Part shown: in pieces, positions 28,767-36,832 of the stretch
Layout of the letters: the number at the start of each line of letters is the position of its first letter
Numbering within the stretch: the first letter of the stretch is position 1
NCBI RefSeq assembly: GCF_002156705.1
Contig: NZ_CP019893.1
Coordinates: forward strand, 2,046,001-2,110,000
Direction: 5' to 3'
From: Natrarchaeobaculum aegyptiacum
GTDB lineage: Archaea; Halobacteriota; Halobacteria; Halobacteriales; Natrialbaceae
Length of the DNA: 64,000 nt
Notes under the pieces: model-generated
Databases searched by the model: none
Told to the model about the DNA's origin: nothing
The model's input: only the letters and a program-made list of their open reading frames with translations
Made by a program: the position numbers and the translations under genes

Positions 28767-29594
28767 CTACCGGTCTGCAACGACGACGTACGATTCCATC
28801 GGCGAGACGATTCCGTCGTCGTCACGATACGTGGCTAACGCATCCTCGACCTCCCGAACCAGTTCGTCTCGAACCCCGCTTTCGAGGGCTGTGATTGGTT
28901 CGGCAAGCGGCGAACTCGCAGCCTCGCGGCGAACGAACTCCTCGACCGACGGATAGCGAACGGACCCGATCTCGACGGTGACCGAGACGTCGTCGAATCC
29001 TGCATCCTGAACGAGTGTTCGCAGGTCACTGCCATCCCAGTCGGGAAACGGAGAGCGCATCATCTTTCCGGCCTCGTCACCGACGTGATCCGCCAGTGCG
29101 TCGGCCAACGCCACGTACGCAGGCTGAAACTCGAGCGGTCGCCAGACACTCGAGGTCATCCGTCCACCTGGAACGAGAACCCGATGCATCTGCCGGACTG
29201 CCGCGACAGGATCGTCGACGAACTGGAGGGCCTGTTGGCAGCAGACGACGTCGAACCGCTCGTCGGAGAACGGGAGGTCGGTCGCATCGCCCCGTCGCCA
29301 CTCGACCGACGGGTGACTGTCGGCGGTGGTCGCTGCCGCAACTGCGAGCATCCCCTCGTTGACGTCGACTCCCACGACGGACCCACTCTCGCTCACCCGG
29401 GACGCAACACGTCGTGCCACGATGCCGGTCCCGCAGGCAACGTCCAGCACTCGGTCGCCCTCTCGGACGTCACTGGTCTCGATCAGTCGGTCAGCCCACG
29501 GCGCGAACATGGGCGGGACGAGATACTGTTCGTAGGCTTCGGATGCACTCTGTTCGACCTGCCAGCCGGCCGATTGGTGTGGGGAATTGGTCAT
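28767..29594 (-). CDS. Class I SAM-dependent methyltransferase
   Basis: The 275-residue cytosolic methyltransferase resembles the UbiE/MenG type. SAM motif I is VLDVACGTGIVAR, motif II is near VVGVDVNEGML, and RGDATDLPFSDERFDVVCC follows. The N-terminal AYEQYLVPPMFAPWAD segment occurs in UbiE-like small-molecule methyltransferases. The start is the ATG at 29592-29594; the upstream in-frame extension lacks halophile composition. The substrate is unknown. The gene is convergent with the phosphoesterase and downstream of no obvious operon. Confidence 0.85.
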   Translation of the reverse strand: MTNSPHQSAGWQVEQSASEAYEQYLVPPMFAPWADRLIETSDVREGDRVLDVACGTGIVARRVASRVSESGSVVGVDVNEGMLAVAAATTADSHPSVEWRRGDATDLPFSDERFDVVCCQQALQFVDDPVAAVRQMHRVLVPGGRMTSSVWRPLEFQPAYVALADALADHVGDEAGKMMRSPFPDWDGSDLRTLVQDAGFDDVSVTVEIGSVRYPSVEEFVRREAASSPLAEPITALESGVRDELVREVEDALATYRDDDGIVSPMESYVVVADR

Positions 29595-29681
29595 GGGCGT
29601 CCACCACGAGGCGCTACGGCCGGAGTGGGAGTATAACTGCCTGGTGAAATAATTCACACCGTGAAAGCGTGATCGCCGAGG

Positions 29682-30551
29682 CTACTTCGAGTCGGATCGC
29701 ATCGATCGTCGAATCGAATCGACTGAGTGCCGGTCAGCCGCGTCCGTCGCGTCCGTCGGGTCAGCCGCGTCAGTGAGCGCTCGAGCCTCGTCTCGGAACC
29801 GTTCGTAGTGGGAGTCTGCCCACGTCCGCATCTCGTCGCTTCGAGTGTCGACGAGCGACTGTAACGTCCCCGTTTCCGGATCGTAGCAGCAGATGCTGAC
29901 AGCCTCGTCGAACAGGCAGATTCCACATCGCTCGTCGAGCGGAAGACCGTCGTGGAGCAAGACGGTGTAGTTGGAGCGTCTCACCGCATCCAGGACGGTT
30001 TCTTCGTCCCACCTGAGGAGGCTCTCGAGGACGGTGGGCGGATAGATGTACTCACACTCCAGGCCATCCCGAACGTGGTCGAAGAAGGGTTCCAGATTCC
30101 CCGACTTGAGCAGTGCCATGCCGAACCCCCGCATCGTGCTCGTCGTCGCGAAGAGTTCCGTGAGCCGTTCGACGGGTTCGTAGGGATATCCCGGTCCTGG
30201 CTGGGAGACTACCACGTCGGTGAACAGTGCACTGTCGAACCCCTCGAGTTCGTGGGGCAGCCACGACCAGACCTCGCGGAGTCGGCGTTGAGCCGCCATG
30301 GCGTTCCGGAACTCCCCAAACTGGGTGGCGACGAATTCGCCGAGGCTGGTTAGGCGGTAGACGTTCCCGTCTCGTTCGATCCAGTGGCGCTCCCGGAAGT
30401 CGGTGAGGATTCGTCCCATGGTCGGGGACGACGCTCCCGTTGCGACGCACAGATCCCGCCTGTCACTCGGACCGGTGGCCAGTGCCTCGAGCACCCCGAC
30501 GCGGTGGCCCGAACTGACGAGGAACTCGATGTCGTCGAGTGTCGCACCCAT
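29682..30551 (-). CDS. Winged-helix regulator with FilR1-type C-terminal domain
   Basis: The 289-residue regulator has an N-terminal winged helix (about residues 5-75, with RVGVLEALATGP and ASSPTMGRILTDFRER as the recognition region). The C-terminal domain (about 130-260) is of the FilR1/DUF1724 type found in many haloarchaeal regulators; FILR1 of Methanosaeta is the named relative. It has a low-complexity ADPTDATDAAD tail. A perfect palindrome, TGTGTCGACACA (30562-30573), between its TATA region and start suggests autoregulation. The ATG at 30549-30551 is chosen for its promoter spacing. Confidence 0.82.
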   Translation of the reverse strand: MGATLDDIEFLVSSGHRVGVLEALATGPSDRRDLCVATGASSPTMGRILTDFRERHWIERDGNVYRLTSLGEFVATQFGEFRNAMAAQRRLREVWSWLPHELEGFDSALFTDVVVSQPGPGYPYEPVERLTELFATTSTMRGFGMALLKSGNLEPFFDHVRDGLECEYIYPPTVLESLLRWDEETVLDAVRRSNYTVLLHDGLPLDERCGICLFDEAVSICCYDPETGTLQSLVDTRSDEMRTWADSHYERFRDEARALTDAADPTDATDAADRHSVDSIRRSMRSDSK

Positions 30552-30561
30552 GATCGTGGTA

Positions 30562-30586
30562 TGTGTCGACACACAATAATCGTATA
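30562..30586 (-). promoter_or_regulatory. Promoter with 12-bp palindromic operator
   Basis: The palindrome TGTGTCGACACA (30562-30573) is followed on the minus strand upstream by a TATACG box (30581-30586). The box is about 30 nt from the start codon, so the palindrome would overlap the transcription start. This fits a repressor site for the adjacent winged-helix protein. It is inferred and not tested. Confidence 0.55.
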
Positions 30587-30702
30587 GGCAGTGCTCTCGA
30601 CGAGCAACTGCGCTGTACAACACTGTCTCGGTACTGAGATGATGCAAGGTGTTTCCCGAACGGGATTCCCCTGCAACACTCGAAGTACCGACCACTGGTG
30701 CG

Positions 30703-31026
30703 TTAGAAGAGAACCCCGCCCAGCGGCACCGATTTCCCCGGTTCGACGAGCACCGGATATCCATCTTCGTCCGGAACACCGACGGTCAATGCCTCGGACT
30801 CGAATCCGGCGATGCGGACGGACCCGAGATTCGTCGCACACAGCACCTGTCGCCCCTCGAGGTCGGCCGGCTCGTAGTGGTGGGCGTACTGGCCAGCCGA
30901 CTGGATTTCCCGACCGCCGAGGTCGATCCAGAGTTTGGTCAGCTTCGGCTTCTCGGCTTCGGGAAACGGTTCGGCGGCGACGACCTCCCCGACTTCGATT
31001 TCCACGTCGAACGGACTCTCGACCAT
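30703..31026 (-). CDS. tRNA-binding OB-fold protein (MetRS C-terminal/CsaA-like)
   Basis: The 107-residue free-standing tRNA-binding domain is of the Trbp111/CsaA/MetG-C family. Recognisable features are IEVGEVVAAEPFPEAEK at the start, KLWIDLGGREIQSAGQYAHHYEP in the middle and LCATNLGSVRIAGFESEALTVG near the end, corresponding to the five-stranded barrel and its conserved tail. The start at 31024-31026 is used, since the nine residues before it (PTGLERMG) are likely upstream sequence. It follows thiD by 41 nt on the same strand. Confidence 0.88.
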   Translation of the reverse strand: MVESPFDVEIEVGEVVAAEPFPEAEKPKLTKLWIDLGGREIQSAGQYAHHYEPADLEGRQVLCATNLGSVRIAGFESEALTVGVPDEDGYPVLVEPGKSVPLGGVLF

Positions 31027-31067
31027 GCCCATCCGCTCGAGTCCCGTCGGCAAAAAGACGGCGCTGA

Positions 31068-31868
31068 CTACCTGTCGACGCCGTGGTTGACCGCACCCGG
31101 ACCCTGCCCGACCTCGTAGTGGTGTTCGACCGCCCGTGCGAGAAAGTCCGTCGCTCCCTCGACTGCCGCCTCGAGGTCCTCTTCGCGGGCCAGTCGGGCA
31201 GCGATGGCAGCCGCGAGCGAACAGCCCGAACCGTGGGTCGCCTCGGTGTCGACGCGCTCGTGGTCGAACGTCGTTACCCCTTCACCAGTGACGAGGTGAT
31301 CGCGGACCGTCTCGCCGGGGACGTGGCCGCCCTTGACGAGCGCGGCGTCGGTCCCGAACTCGAGTAGCGTCTCGCCGGCCTCGCGTGCGCTCTCGTCGTC
31401 CTCGACGGCAATGCCCGTCAGGACCTCGGCCTCGTCGGTGTTCGGCGTGACCAGACGGGCTTCGCCGCAGAGGTCTTCGTAGGCGCGTTCGGCGTCCTCG
31501 TCGAGCAGTCGGTCGCCGGTCGTCGCGACCATCACGGGGTCGACCACGACCGGGAAGTCGAACGCGCTCGCTCGCTCGGCGACGAGTTCGACGACCTCGG
31601 TGGTCGCGAGCATCCCGGTCTTGGCCGCACCGACGTCGAAGTCGCCGACGACGGCGTCGATCTGTGCGGCAACTTCCTCGACCGGGAGCACGAACGACGA
31701 TTCGACGCCGCGGGTGTGCTGGGCCGTGACGGCGGTGATCGCCGACGTGCCGAAGACCTCGTGGGTCGCGAACGTCGCGAGGTCGGCCTGAACGCCGGCC
31801 CCGCCGCCGGAGTCGCTTCCGGCGATCGTGAGCGCGACTGGCCGCTGTTCCGGTGTGGGTTCTCTCAT
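31068..31868 (-). CDS. thiD: Hydroxymethylpyrimidine/phosphomethylpyrimidine kinase
   Basis: The 266-residue ribokinase-fold enzyme phosphorylates HMP and HMP-P in thiamine synthesis. Motifs are TIAGSDSGGGAGVQADL at the N-terminus, DPVMVATTGDRLL in the middle, and the nucleotide-binding and anion-hole THGSGCSLAAAIAA. Length is normal, with no fused ThiE or ThiN domain. It is divergent from the MBL gene at 32004. The start is the ATG at 31866-31868. Confidence 0.94.
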   Translation of the reverse strand: MREPTPEQRPVALTIAGSDSGGGAGVQADLATFATHEVFGTSAITAVTAQHTRGVESSFVLPVEEVAAQIDAVVGDFDVGAAKTGMLATTEVVELVAERASAFDFPVVVDPVMVATTGDRLLDEDAERAYEDLCGEARLVTPNTDEAEVLTGIAVEDDESAREAGETLLEFGTDAALVKGGHVPGETVRDHLVTGEGVTTFDHERVDTEATHGSGCSLAAAIAARLAREEDLEAAVEGATDFLARAVEHHYEVGQGPGAVNHGVDR

Positions 31869-32003
31869 ACCGTGTTCTATCGGTCGGTTGTACAAAGCGG
31901 TGATGGTGTCCGAACGGGATCGGATCGAACGGGCGAGGTCGGCGAGCAGTATGTCGAGAGTGAACACGGAACGTACAAGTTCGCAGGCGTCGACCGTGGG
32001 GCC

Positions 32004-32885
32004 GTGACCGAACTCGAGCCCGATATCGAACGCGTACCTGGAACCGACGACATCTATCGCGTCGACGGCCGCCTGATGGGCCAGCCCGAACAGCTCGCGG
32101 TCTACGTCCTCGATACGCCGGAGCCAGCCGTCGTCGACACCGGAGCGGCCGATACGACCCCGGCTGCCGTCCTCGCGGCACTCGAGGAACTCGGCATCGA
32201 CCGCGAGGACGTCGCCCACCTGATCCCGACGCACGTCCACCTCGACCACGCCGGCGGGACGGGGGAACTCGCCGGGGACTGTCCGAACGCGACCGTCCAC
32301 TGCCACGAGCGCGGCATCGACTTCCTCACCGATCCCGACCTCCTCGAGAAGCTCAAGGAAAGCGTCGAACGAGCCATCGGCATGCCCGAGCCCTACGGCG
32401 ACCCGGATCCCGTCCCGCCTGAACGTGCCCGGTCGATCACCGACGGCACCACGATCGATCTCGGCGACCGGACGCTCGAGGCCATCGACGCGCCGGGCCA
32501 CGCACCCCATCAGGCCTGTCTGTTCGACCCCTCGACGGACGTCCTGTTCACCGCCGACGCGGTCGGCATGTGGTACGACGAGGAGATCTACCCGGCGACC
32601 CTGCCGCCGAACTTCGACCTCGAGGACTGCCTCGACACCCTCGAGCGACTGACGGAACGCGAGCCCGAGGTCGCCTGCTTTCCCCACTTCGGCGTCGCGC
32701 CCGACGCGATGGCCTGCCTCGAGCGCTACGAGCAGCGCCTCCCCGCGTTCGTCGACGCGGTCGCCACGGCCGCCGAGACGACCGACGATCCGGTCCAGAT
32801 CGCCAACGAGCTCCGCGAGGAGTGGGGCAGCATGGGCCTCGAGGGCGACGTCGCCGGCGTTCTCCTCTACCTGTCGGACGACTGA
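32004..32885 (+). CDS. Metallo-beta-lactamase-fold hydrolase
   Basis: The 293-residue protein has a GTG start (TELEPDIERVPGT). The THVHLDHAGG motif binds the two metals, with further ligands in the GHAPHQ and CFPHFG motifs. The family includes glyoxalase II-like thioester hydrolases, but the substrate is not clear. The longer frame starting near 31716 is antisense to thiD and is rejected. It is divergent from thiD. Confidence 0.85.
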   Translation: MTELEPDIERVPGTDDIYRVDGRLMGQPEQLAVYVLDTPEPAVVDTGAADTTPAAVLAALEELGIDREDVAHLIPTHVHLDHAGGTGELAGDCPNATVHCHERGIDFLTDPDLLEKLKESVERAIGMPEPYGDPDPVPPERARSITDGTTIDLGDRTLEAIDAPGHAPHQACLFDPSTDVLFTADAVGMWYDEEIYPATLPPNFDLEDCLDTLERLTEREPEVACFPHFGVAPDAMACLERYEQRLPAFVDAVATAAETTDDPVQIANELREEWGSMGLEGDVAGVLLYLSDD

Positions 32886-33011
32886 CCGGGGCTTCGCTCA
32901 CCCGCGTGGAGGGCACCGGGACGGTACCAGAACTGGTTTCGTCCACTCGCCACCGAAACTCTTGTTGATTTCTCGAAAGAACGAGGGTCGTCGAGCCGAA
33001 CCTAGGTGTAG

Positions 33012-34121
33012 ATGGCCTACTCGAGCAGTACGGGAGAGGAAACAGCACTCGAGTTCTCGCTCCGGGAACTGACGGGGGCGCTAGGGGATTCGGTTACAGT
33101 ACTCCCGTTACTGATCGCCCTCGCGGCCACGACGAGCGTCTCGCTTCCCCACGTGCTGGTCGGCTTCGGCGTCTTTCAGATCGTCTGGGGGCTGTTTTAC
33201 GGGTTGCCGCTGTCGGTCGAGCCGATGAAGGCGCTGGTCGGTCTCGCCATCGTCGGCTCGCTCTCGTATCCAGAACTGGCCGCGGCCGGACTCCTCGCTG
33301 GTGTCGTCCTCCTCGTCGTCGGCCGACTCGGATTCGTCGGACTCCTCGAGGCCGTCGTCGGCGAACCCGTCGTTCGTGGCGTCCAGTTCGCCGTCGCCTT
33401 GCTCTTGCTCGAGGCCGCCCTCGGACTCTCGCTCGAGACGCCCGTGGTCGCACTCGCTGGGCTCGCCCTCGTCGGCCTGTTCGCGCTCGCGGGCGCACAC
33501 CGCTCGAGCGTCCTCGTCGTGCTCGCCCTCGGTGGCGTCGCCGCCGTGGCCACCGCGGGCGTTCCGGCACCCCGGCTTCCCGAACCCGCGCTCTTCCCCG
33601 CTGGGACGCCGACGATGACGGGGGCCGCACTCGAGGGGACCGTCGCCCAGCTCGGGATGACGATCGGCAACGCGGCCATCGCCACCGCGTTGCTCTGTGG
33701 CGACCTCTACGATCGGGACGTCTCCGCGGACAGGCTCTCCCAGAGCATGGGCGTCACCTGCCTCGCAGCGATCCCCGCCGGCGGCGTCCCGATGTGTCAC
33801 GGCAGCGGCGGTCTCGCGGGCAAGTACGCCTTTGGCGCCCGGACCGCCGGCGCGAACGTCCTCCTCGGAATCGGTTACCTCGCGCTCGCGTTCGTGGCCG
33901 CCGGCGCGCTGCTCGCTGCCTTCCCGGTGGCGCTGCTCGGCGTCTTGCTCGTCGTGGTTGCCCTCGAGCTCGGACGGGCCGCGTTCGCGCCCGTCGGCGT
34001 CGGTGACGTACAGTCGCTCGCGCTGGTGGTCGGCGTCGGCGTCGTCGGCCTGCTGGTCAACGTCGGCGTCGCGTTCGTCCTCGGGGCGGTCGTCTACTGG
34101 GTGCTCTCTCGGCCGGCCTGA
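33012..34121 (+). CDS. Molybdate/sulfate transporter of the MOT1 family
   Basis: The 369-residue polytopic protein has about ten helices. It has the two characteristic MOT1 motifs: GALGDSVTVLPLL near residue 24, with the PMKA motif near 71, and GGVPMCHGSGGLAGKYAFG near residue 260. It probably imports molybdate or sulfate by secondary transport. It starts 126 nt after the MBL gene with its own AT-rich upstream segment (TTGTTGATTTCTCGAAAG). Confidence 0.85.
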   Translation: MAYSSSTGEETALEFSLRELTGALGDSVTVLPLLIALAATTSVSLPHVLVGFGVFQIVWGLFYGLPLSVEPMKALVGLAIVGSLSYPELAAAGLLAGVVLLVVGRLGFVGLLEAVVGEPVVRGVQFAVALLLLEAALGLSLETPVVALAGLALVGLFALAGAHRSSVLVVLALGGVAAVATAGVPAPRLPEPALFPAGTPTMTGAALEGTVAQLGMTIGNAAIATALLCGDLYDRDVSADRLSQSMGVTCLAAIPAGGVPMCHGSGGLAGKYAFGARTAGANVLLGIGYLALAFVAAGALLAAFPVALLGVLLVVVALELGRAAFAPVGVGDVQSLALVVGVGVVGLLVNVGVAFVLGAVVYWVLSRPA

Positions 34122-34206
34122 TTCGTTCTGGTCTCGCTGGACGAACTGTCTCTTGACCCTATGCGAGACCACACGGCTTTCCCGTTGCACCGTCAACTAT
34201 CGACCG

Positions 34207-34851
34207 ATGACGACGAGCTGGAGCACTCTCTTCGACCGCGCCGCCGAGTACGACGTCACGCTCGAGCAGGTCCAATCGGCGGACGTGCCCGACGTCGACG
34301 GTCGTGGGCGTGGTGACGACGACGCCGAGACCGACGACGAAGACGCGGGTCCCCAGCCGGGGAACGGTCCCGACGACGACCACCCGGACCCTGCACGCGT
34401 CGTCGCCGACCCACGGGTACTGGCCGCGGACCTCCTCGTGGATGGCGACGCTCGCGCCGCGCTCGCCCACGTCCGCCAGCACTCGTGGATCGACCTCGTC
34501 GCGAGTGACCAGCTCCTCGAGCAAACCGAAATGCTCGTTTCCGACCTCACTGACGCCGATTCCGAGCTGGCGGCTGCCCACCGGGACCGGCTCGCGGCCG
34601 AGCGAGTCCGGGTCGACCAGCCCGCAGGTGACCACCCGGCGCTTGCGTCGGCCTACCGGGGGAACGCGGCCCACCTCCTCTCGTACGACGAGCGGCTGGC
34701 GTCGGCGAAAGCCGGACTCACGCTCCAGCCCCGCGTCTCGGTGAGTGTTCGCCCGCCGGACGCCTTCGCTCGCCTGTTCGACCCCGAGAGTCTTTACGAG
34801 GCCGTCGAAGGTGGTGAGTATCCCGGTCCAGACCGGACGCAACGTTCCTGA
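34207..34851 (+). CDS. PIN-like domain protein with acidic linker
   Basis: The 214-residue protein starts at the ATG at 34207. Residues 1-28 are a small helix, about 30-65 an Asp-rich disordered linker, and the rest a PIN-like fold: DPRVLAADLLVDGDARAAL, WIDLVASDQLL, then HLLSYDERLASAKAGL, spaced as in PIN metal sites. The sequence resembles a haloarchaeal uncharacterised family (possibly DUF7384). Its role may be RNA cleavage, but this is inference only. Confidence 0.65.
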   Translation: MTTSWSTLFDRAAEYDVTLEQVQSADVPDVDGRGRGDDDAETDDEDAGPQPGNGPDDDHPDPARVVADPRVLAADLLVDGDARAALAHVRQHSWIDLVASDQLLEQTEMLVSDLTDADSELAAAHRDRLAAERVRVDQPAGDHPALASAYRGNAAHLLSYDERLASAKAGLTLQPRVSVSVRPPDAFARLFDPESLYEAVEGGEYPGPDRTQRS

Positions 34852-34931
34852 GGACCCACAGCAGCCACCCGGTAGCTCGACCTCGTTCTCCTTCACGAAT
34901 TTTTATCAGGATGCCGTCCTGTCGATATTGT

Positions 34932-35375
34932 ATGCAGAGACGATCGCTGCTACTCGGCGGTAGCAGTGTGACGATCGCAGCGCTCGCCGGGTGCACGCTC
35001 CCGGGAGAGAACGGACAGGATGGCGACGAGGCTACCGGCGACGGAGACGATCCGGAGTTCAATTTCGACTTTTTCGTCGACACGATCGACGAGGACCTCG
35101 GCGTCGAAGACTCTAGTTTCGGCACTGACTCTGCCAGCATCGAGTTCTACTCGAGCGGCGACCCGGAACAGGACGTTCAGGCCGTCGCCACTTCCTACGC
35201 CGCGGCCGTCATGGGCGGGGTCGAGGCCGACCTCGAGGCCGTGGCGCTGTCGCCCGACGATCCGGACGAGGCGGTCCACTCGTTCGTGATCGAAGCCGAC
35301 CTCGTGGAGTCGTTCAACGATGGCGAGATTTCCGAGGCGGAGTACTTCGAGACGATCGGCGAAACCGCCGAGTAG
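34932..35375 (+). CDS. Small acidic lipoprotein
   Basis: The 147-residue protein has the signal QRRSLLLGGSSVTIAALAGCT, with a twin-arginine-like start and lipobox LAGC, so it is anchored outside the cell. The mature part is acidic with alternating helices and strands (FNFDFFVDTIDEDLG, ASIEFYSSGD, SFVIEADLVESFNDG), as in haloarchaeal lipoproteins of unknown function. The ATG at 34932 puts the RR near the N-terminus. It follows the PIN-like gene and is convergent with rdgB. Confidence 0.7.
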   Translation: MQRRSLLLGGSSVTIAALAGCTLPGENGQDGDEATGDGDDPEFNFDFFVDTIDEDLGVEDSSFGTDSASIEFYSSGDPEQDVQAVATSYAAAVMGGVEADLEAVALSPDDPDEAVHSFVIEADLVESFNDGEISEAEYFETIGETAE

Positions 35376-35426
35376 GCCGGACGTCGTCGGTTATCCTCGA
35401 AAAATGTGCCGTCGTTTCAGCGACTG

Positions 35427-35975
35427 CTACTCGGCGTCGGCCAGCCATTCGGCGAACGTCGCGAGCGCCCGCCCCCGGTGTGAGATCGCGTTCTTCTCCT
35501 CGGTGCTCATCTCGGCCATCGTCTGGCCGTTGTACTCGAAGATCGGATCGTAGCCGAACCCACCCTCACCGCGCGGAGCGACGATCGTTCCACCCACGCT
35601 GCCGTCGAAGGTCTCGACTCGCTCGCCGTCGGCGTAGGCCAGCACCGTCCGGAAGTGTGCCCGGCGATTGTCCTCGGCCTCGACGAGCCGCCAGAGCCGC
35701 TCGACGCCGACCGTGTCCTCGACGTAGGCCGAGTACGGCCCCGGAAAGCCACCGAGTGCGTCGACGAACAGTCCCGCGTCGTCGACCAGCACCGGATCCG
35801 CGCCCTCGAGTGCCTCGTATGCCTCCTGTGCGCCGTGGCCAGCGATCTCTTCGAGCGAGTCGCTCTGAACCTCGGTGTAGTCGTATGCGACCTGTTCGAC
35901 GTCGGCGACGCCCTCGAGGTAGGCGTCGGCCTCGCGGGCTTTACCCTCGTTGCCGGTGACGAATCGAATGCCCAT
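35427..35975 (-). CDS. XTP/dITP pyrophosphatase (HAM1/RdgB)
   Basis: The 182-residue house-cleaning enzyme hydrolyses deaminated purine nucleoside triphosphates. Motifs are FVTGNEGKAREA at the N-terminus, DDAGLFVDALGGFPGPYS, GGFGYDPIF and a SHRGRAL C-terminus. The archaeal Bud32 neighbourhood often holds this gene, and here Kae1-Bud32 is about 0.9 kb away on the same strand. The ATG at 35973-35975 is chosen; the upstream extension is antisense text. Confidence 0.92.
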   Translation of the reverse strand: MGIRFVTGNEGKAREADAYLEGVADVEQVAYDYTEVQSDSLEEIAGHGAQEAYEALEGADPVLVDDAGLFVDALGGFPGPYSAYVEDTVGVERLWRLVEAEDNRRAHFRTVLAYADGERVETFDGSVGGTIVAPRGEGGFGYDPIFEYNGQTMAEMSTEEKNAISHRGRALATFAEWLADAE

Positions 35976-36112
35976 GGGCGAGGCGGGGGCTGCCGGGGGA
36001 ATATAGCCGTCGGTTGTGCTCGCGCCGCTGCGCCGTGGACGGTGAGTATTTCTCGAGAGCGCGGCGAGTTGCAACTGCGGTAGTGGGTGACTGGGACAGT
36101 TCAGGAGAGGAG

Positions 36113-36391
36113 TTACTCGTCGTCGACGATCACTTCGACGGGTTCGTCCTCGTCGGCCTCGTCGGCCGCGGCGGCGCTTCGTTCCTGCTGGTACAGCAGC
36201 GCGCCGGCGACGAGCACGACGAGCCACGACCGCCAGTTCGCGAGGTTGAGCGTGTAACCGACGCCGAAGGGCTTCTCGACGAGCATCCCTTCGCCCGGTT
36301 GCCAGTACGACGAGAGCATACGGCTGAGACTTGGTCGCTCGAAGTTGTACGGTACGCCGAGGATCTCTCCGGATGTCGGCTTGTCTGCCAT
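36113..36391 (-). CDS. Small membrane protein with DUF5808-like motif
   Basis: The 92-residue protein has a LGVPYNFERPSLSRMLSSYW motif, which I associate with DUF5808, followed by VEKPFGVGYTLNLAN. A single hydrophobic helix (WLVVLVAGALLYQ) and an acidic tail complete it. The function is unknown. It lies on the same strand as rdgB, 138 nt away, and is divergent from the DUF2892 gene. Confidence 0.75.
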   Translation of the reverse strand: MADKPTSGEILGVPYNFERPSLSRMLSSYWQPGEGMLVEKPFGVGYTLNLANWRSWLVVLVAGALLYQQERSAAAADEADEDEPVEVIVDDE

Positions 36392-36586
36392 GCGCAATGA
36401 TACGTTCTCCCCCGATAAGAGTATTGTGTGCTCGTCTCGCTCGGTGGAACGATCGCTGCGAATCCCGTTTCGCACGTCTCGAGTCGTCCGGTGATCCGTC
36501 GATCGGACAGTCTCGACCCCGGTCCCCGGTCTGCGGTCCCACGGGTCGGGGAAACAGCTTTCAGGGAGTCTGGAAACACGTCTTCT

Positions 36587-36832
36587 ATGGAACGGAACGT
36601 GGGTGGACTCGATCGCATCGCTCGCGGCGCACTCGGCGTCGTGCTGGTCGTCGCCGCACTCAGTTCCTACCGCAGTCGAAAGCGCAATCGGGCCGCCATC
36701 GCCGGAATCGCAGGGATCGGATTGCTGGTCAACGCCGTCACCTGTTTCTGTGGCGCTAACTACGCACTCGGAATCGACACGACGTCGGACTCGACGGTCG
36801 AGGGCGCGGCGCTCGAGGAGACTCACTCCTGA
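36587..36832 (+). CDS. DUF2892 (YgaP-like) membrane protein
   Basis: The 81-residue protein starts ERNVGGLDRIARGALGVVL, the standard DUF2892 opening. It has two short hydrophobic helices and ends with a CFCG motif. The family sits next to rhodanese domains elsewhere, but none is seen here. The stop overlaps the end of the opposite Kae1-Bud32 gene by 10 nt. Confidence 0.8.
   Translation: MERNVGGLDRIARGALGVVLVVAALSSYRSRKRNRAAIAGIAGIGLLVNAVTCFCGANYALGIDTTSDSTVEGAALEETHS

Noticed and set aside
33108-34196. 362-residue frame antisense to the MOT1 transporter
   Set aside because: Highly charged low-complexity text results from reading membrane-protein codons in reverse; the plus strand has clear MOT1 motifs.
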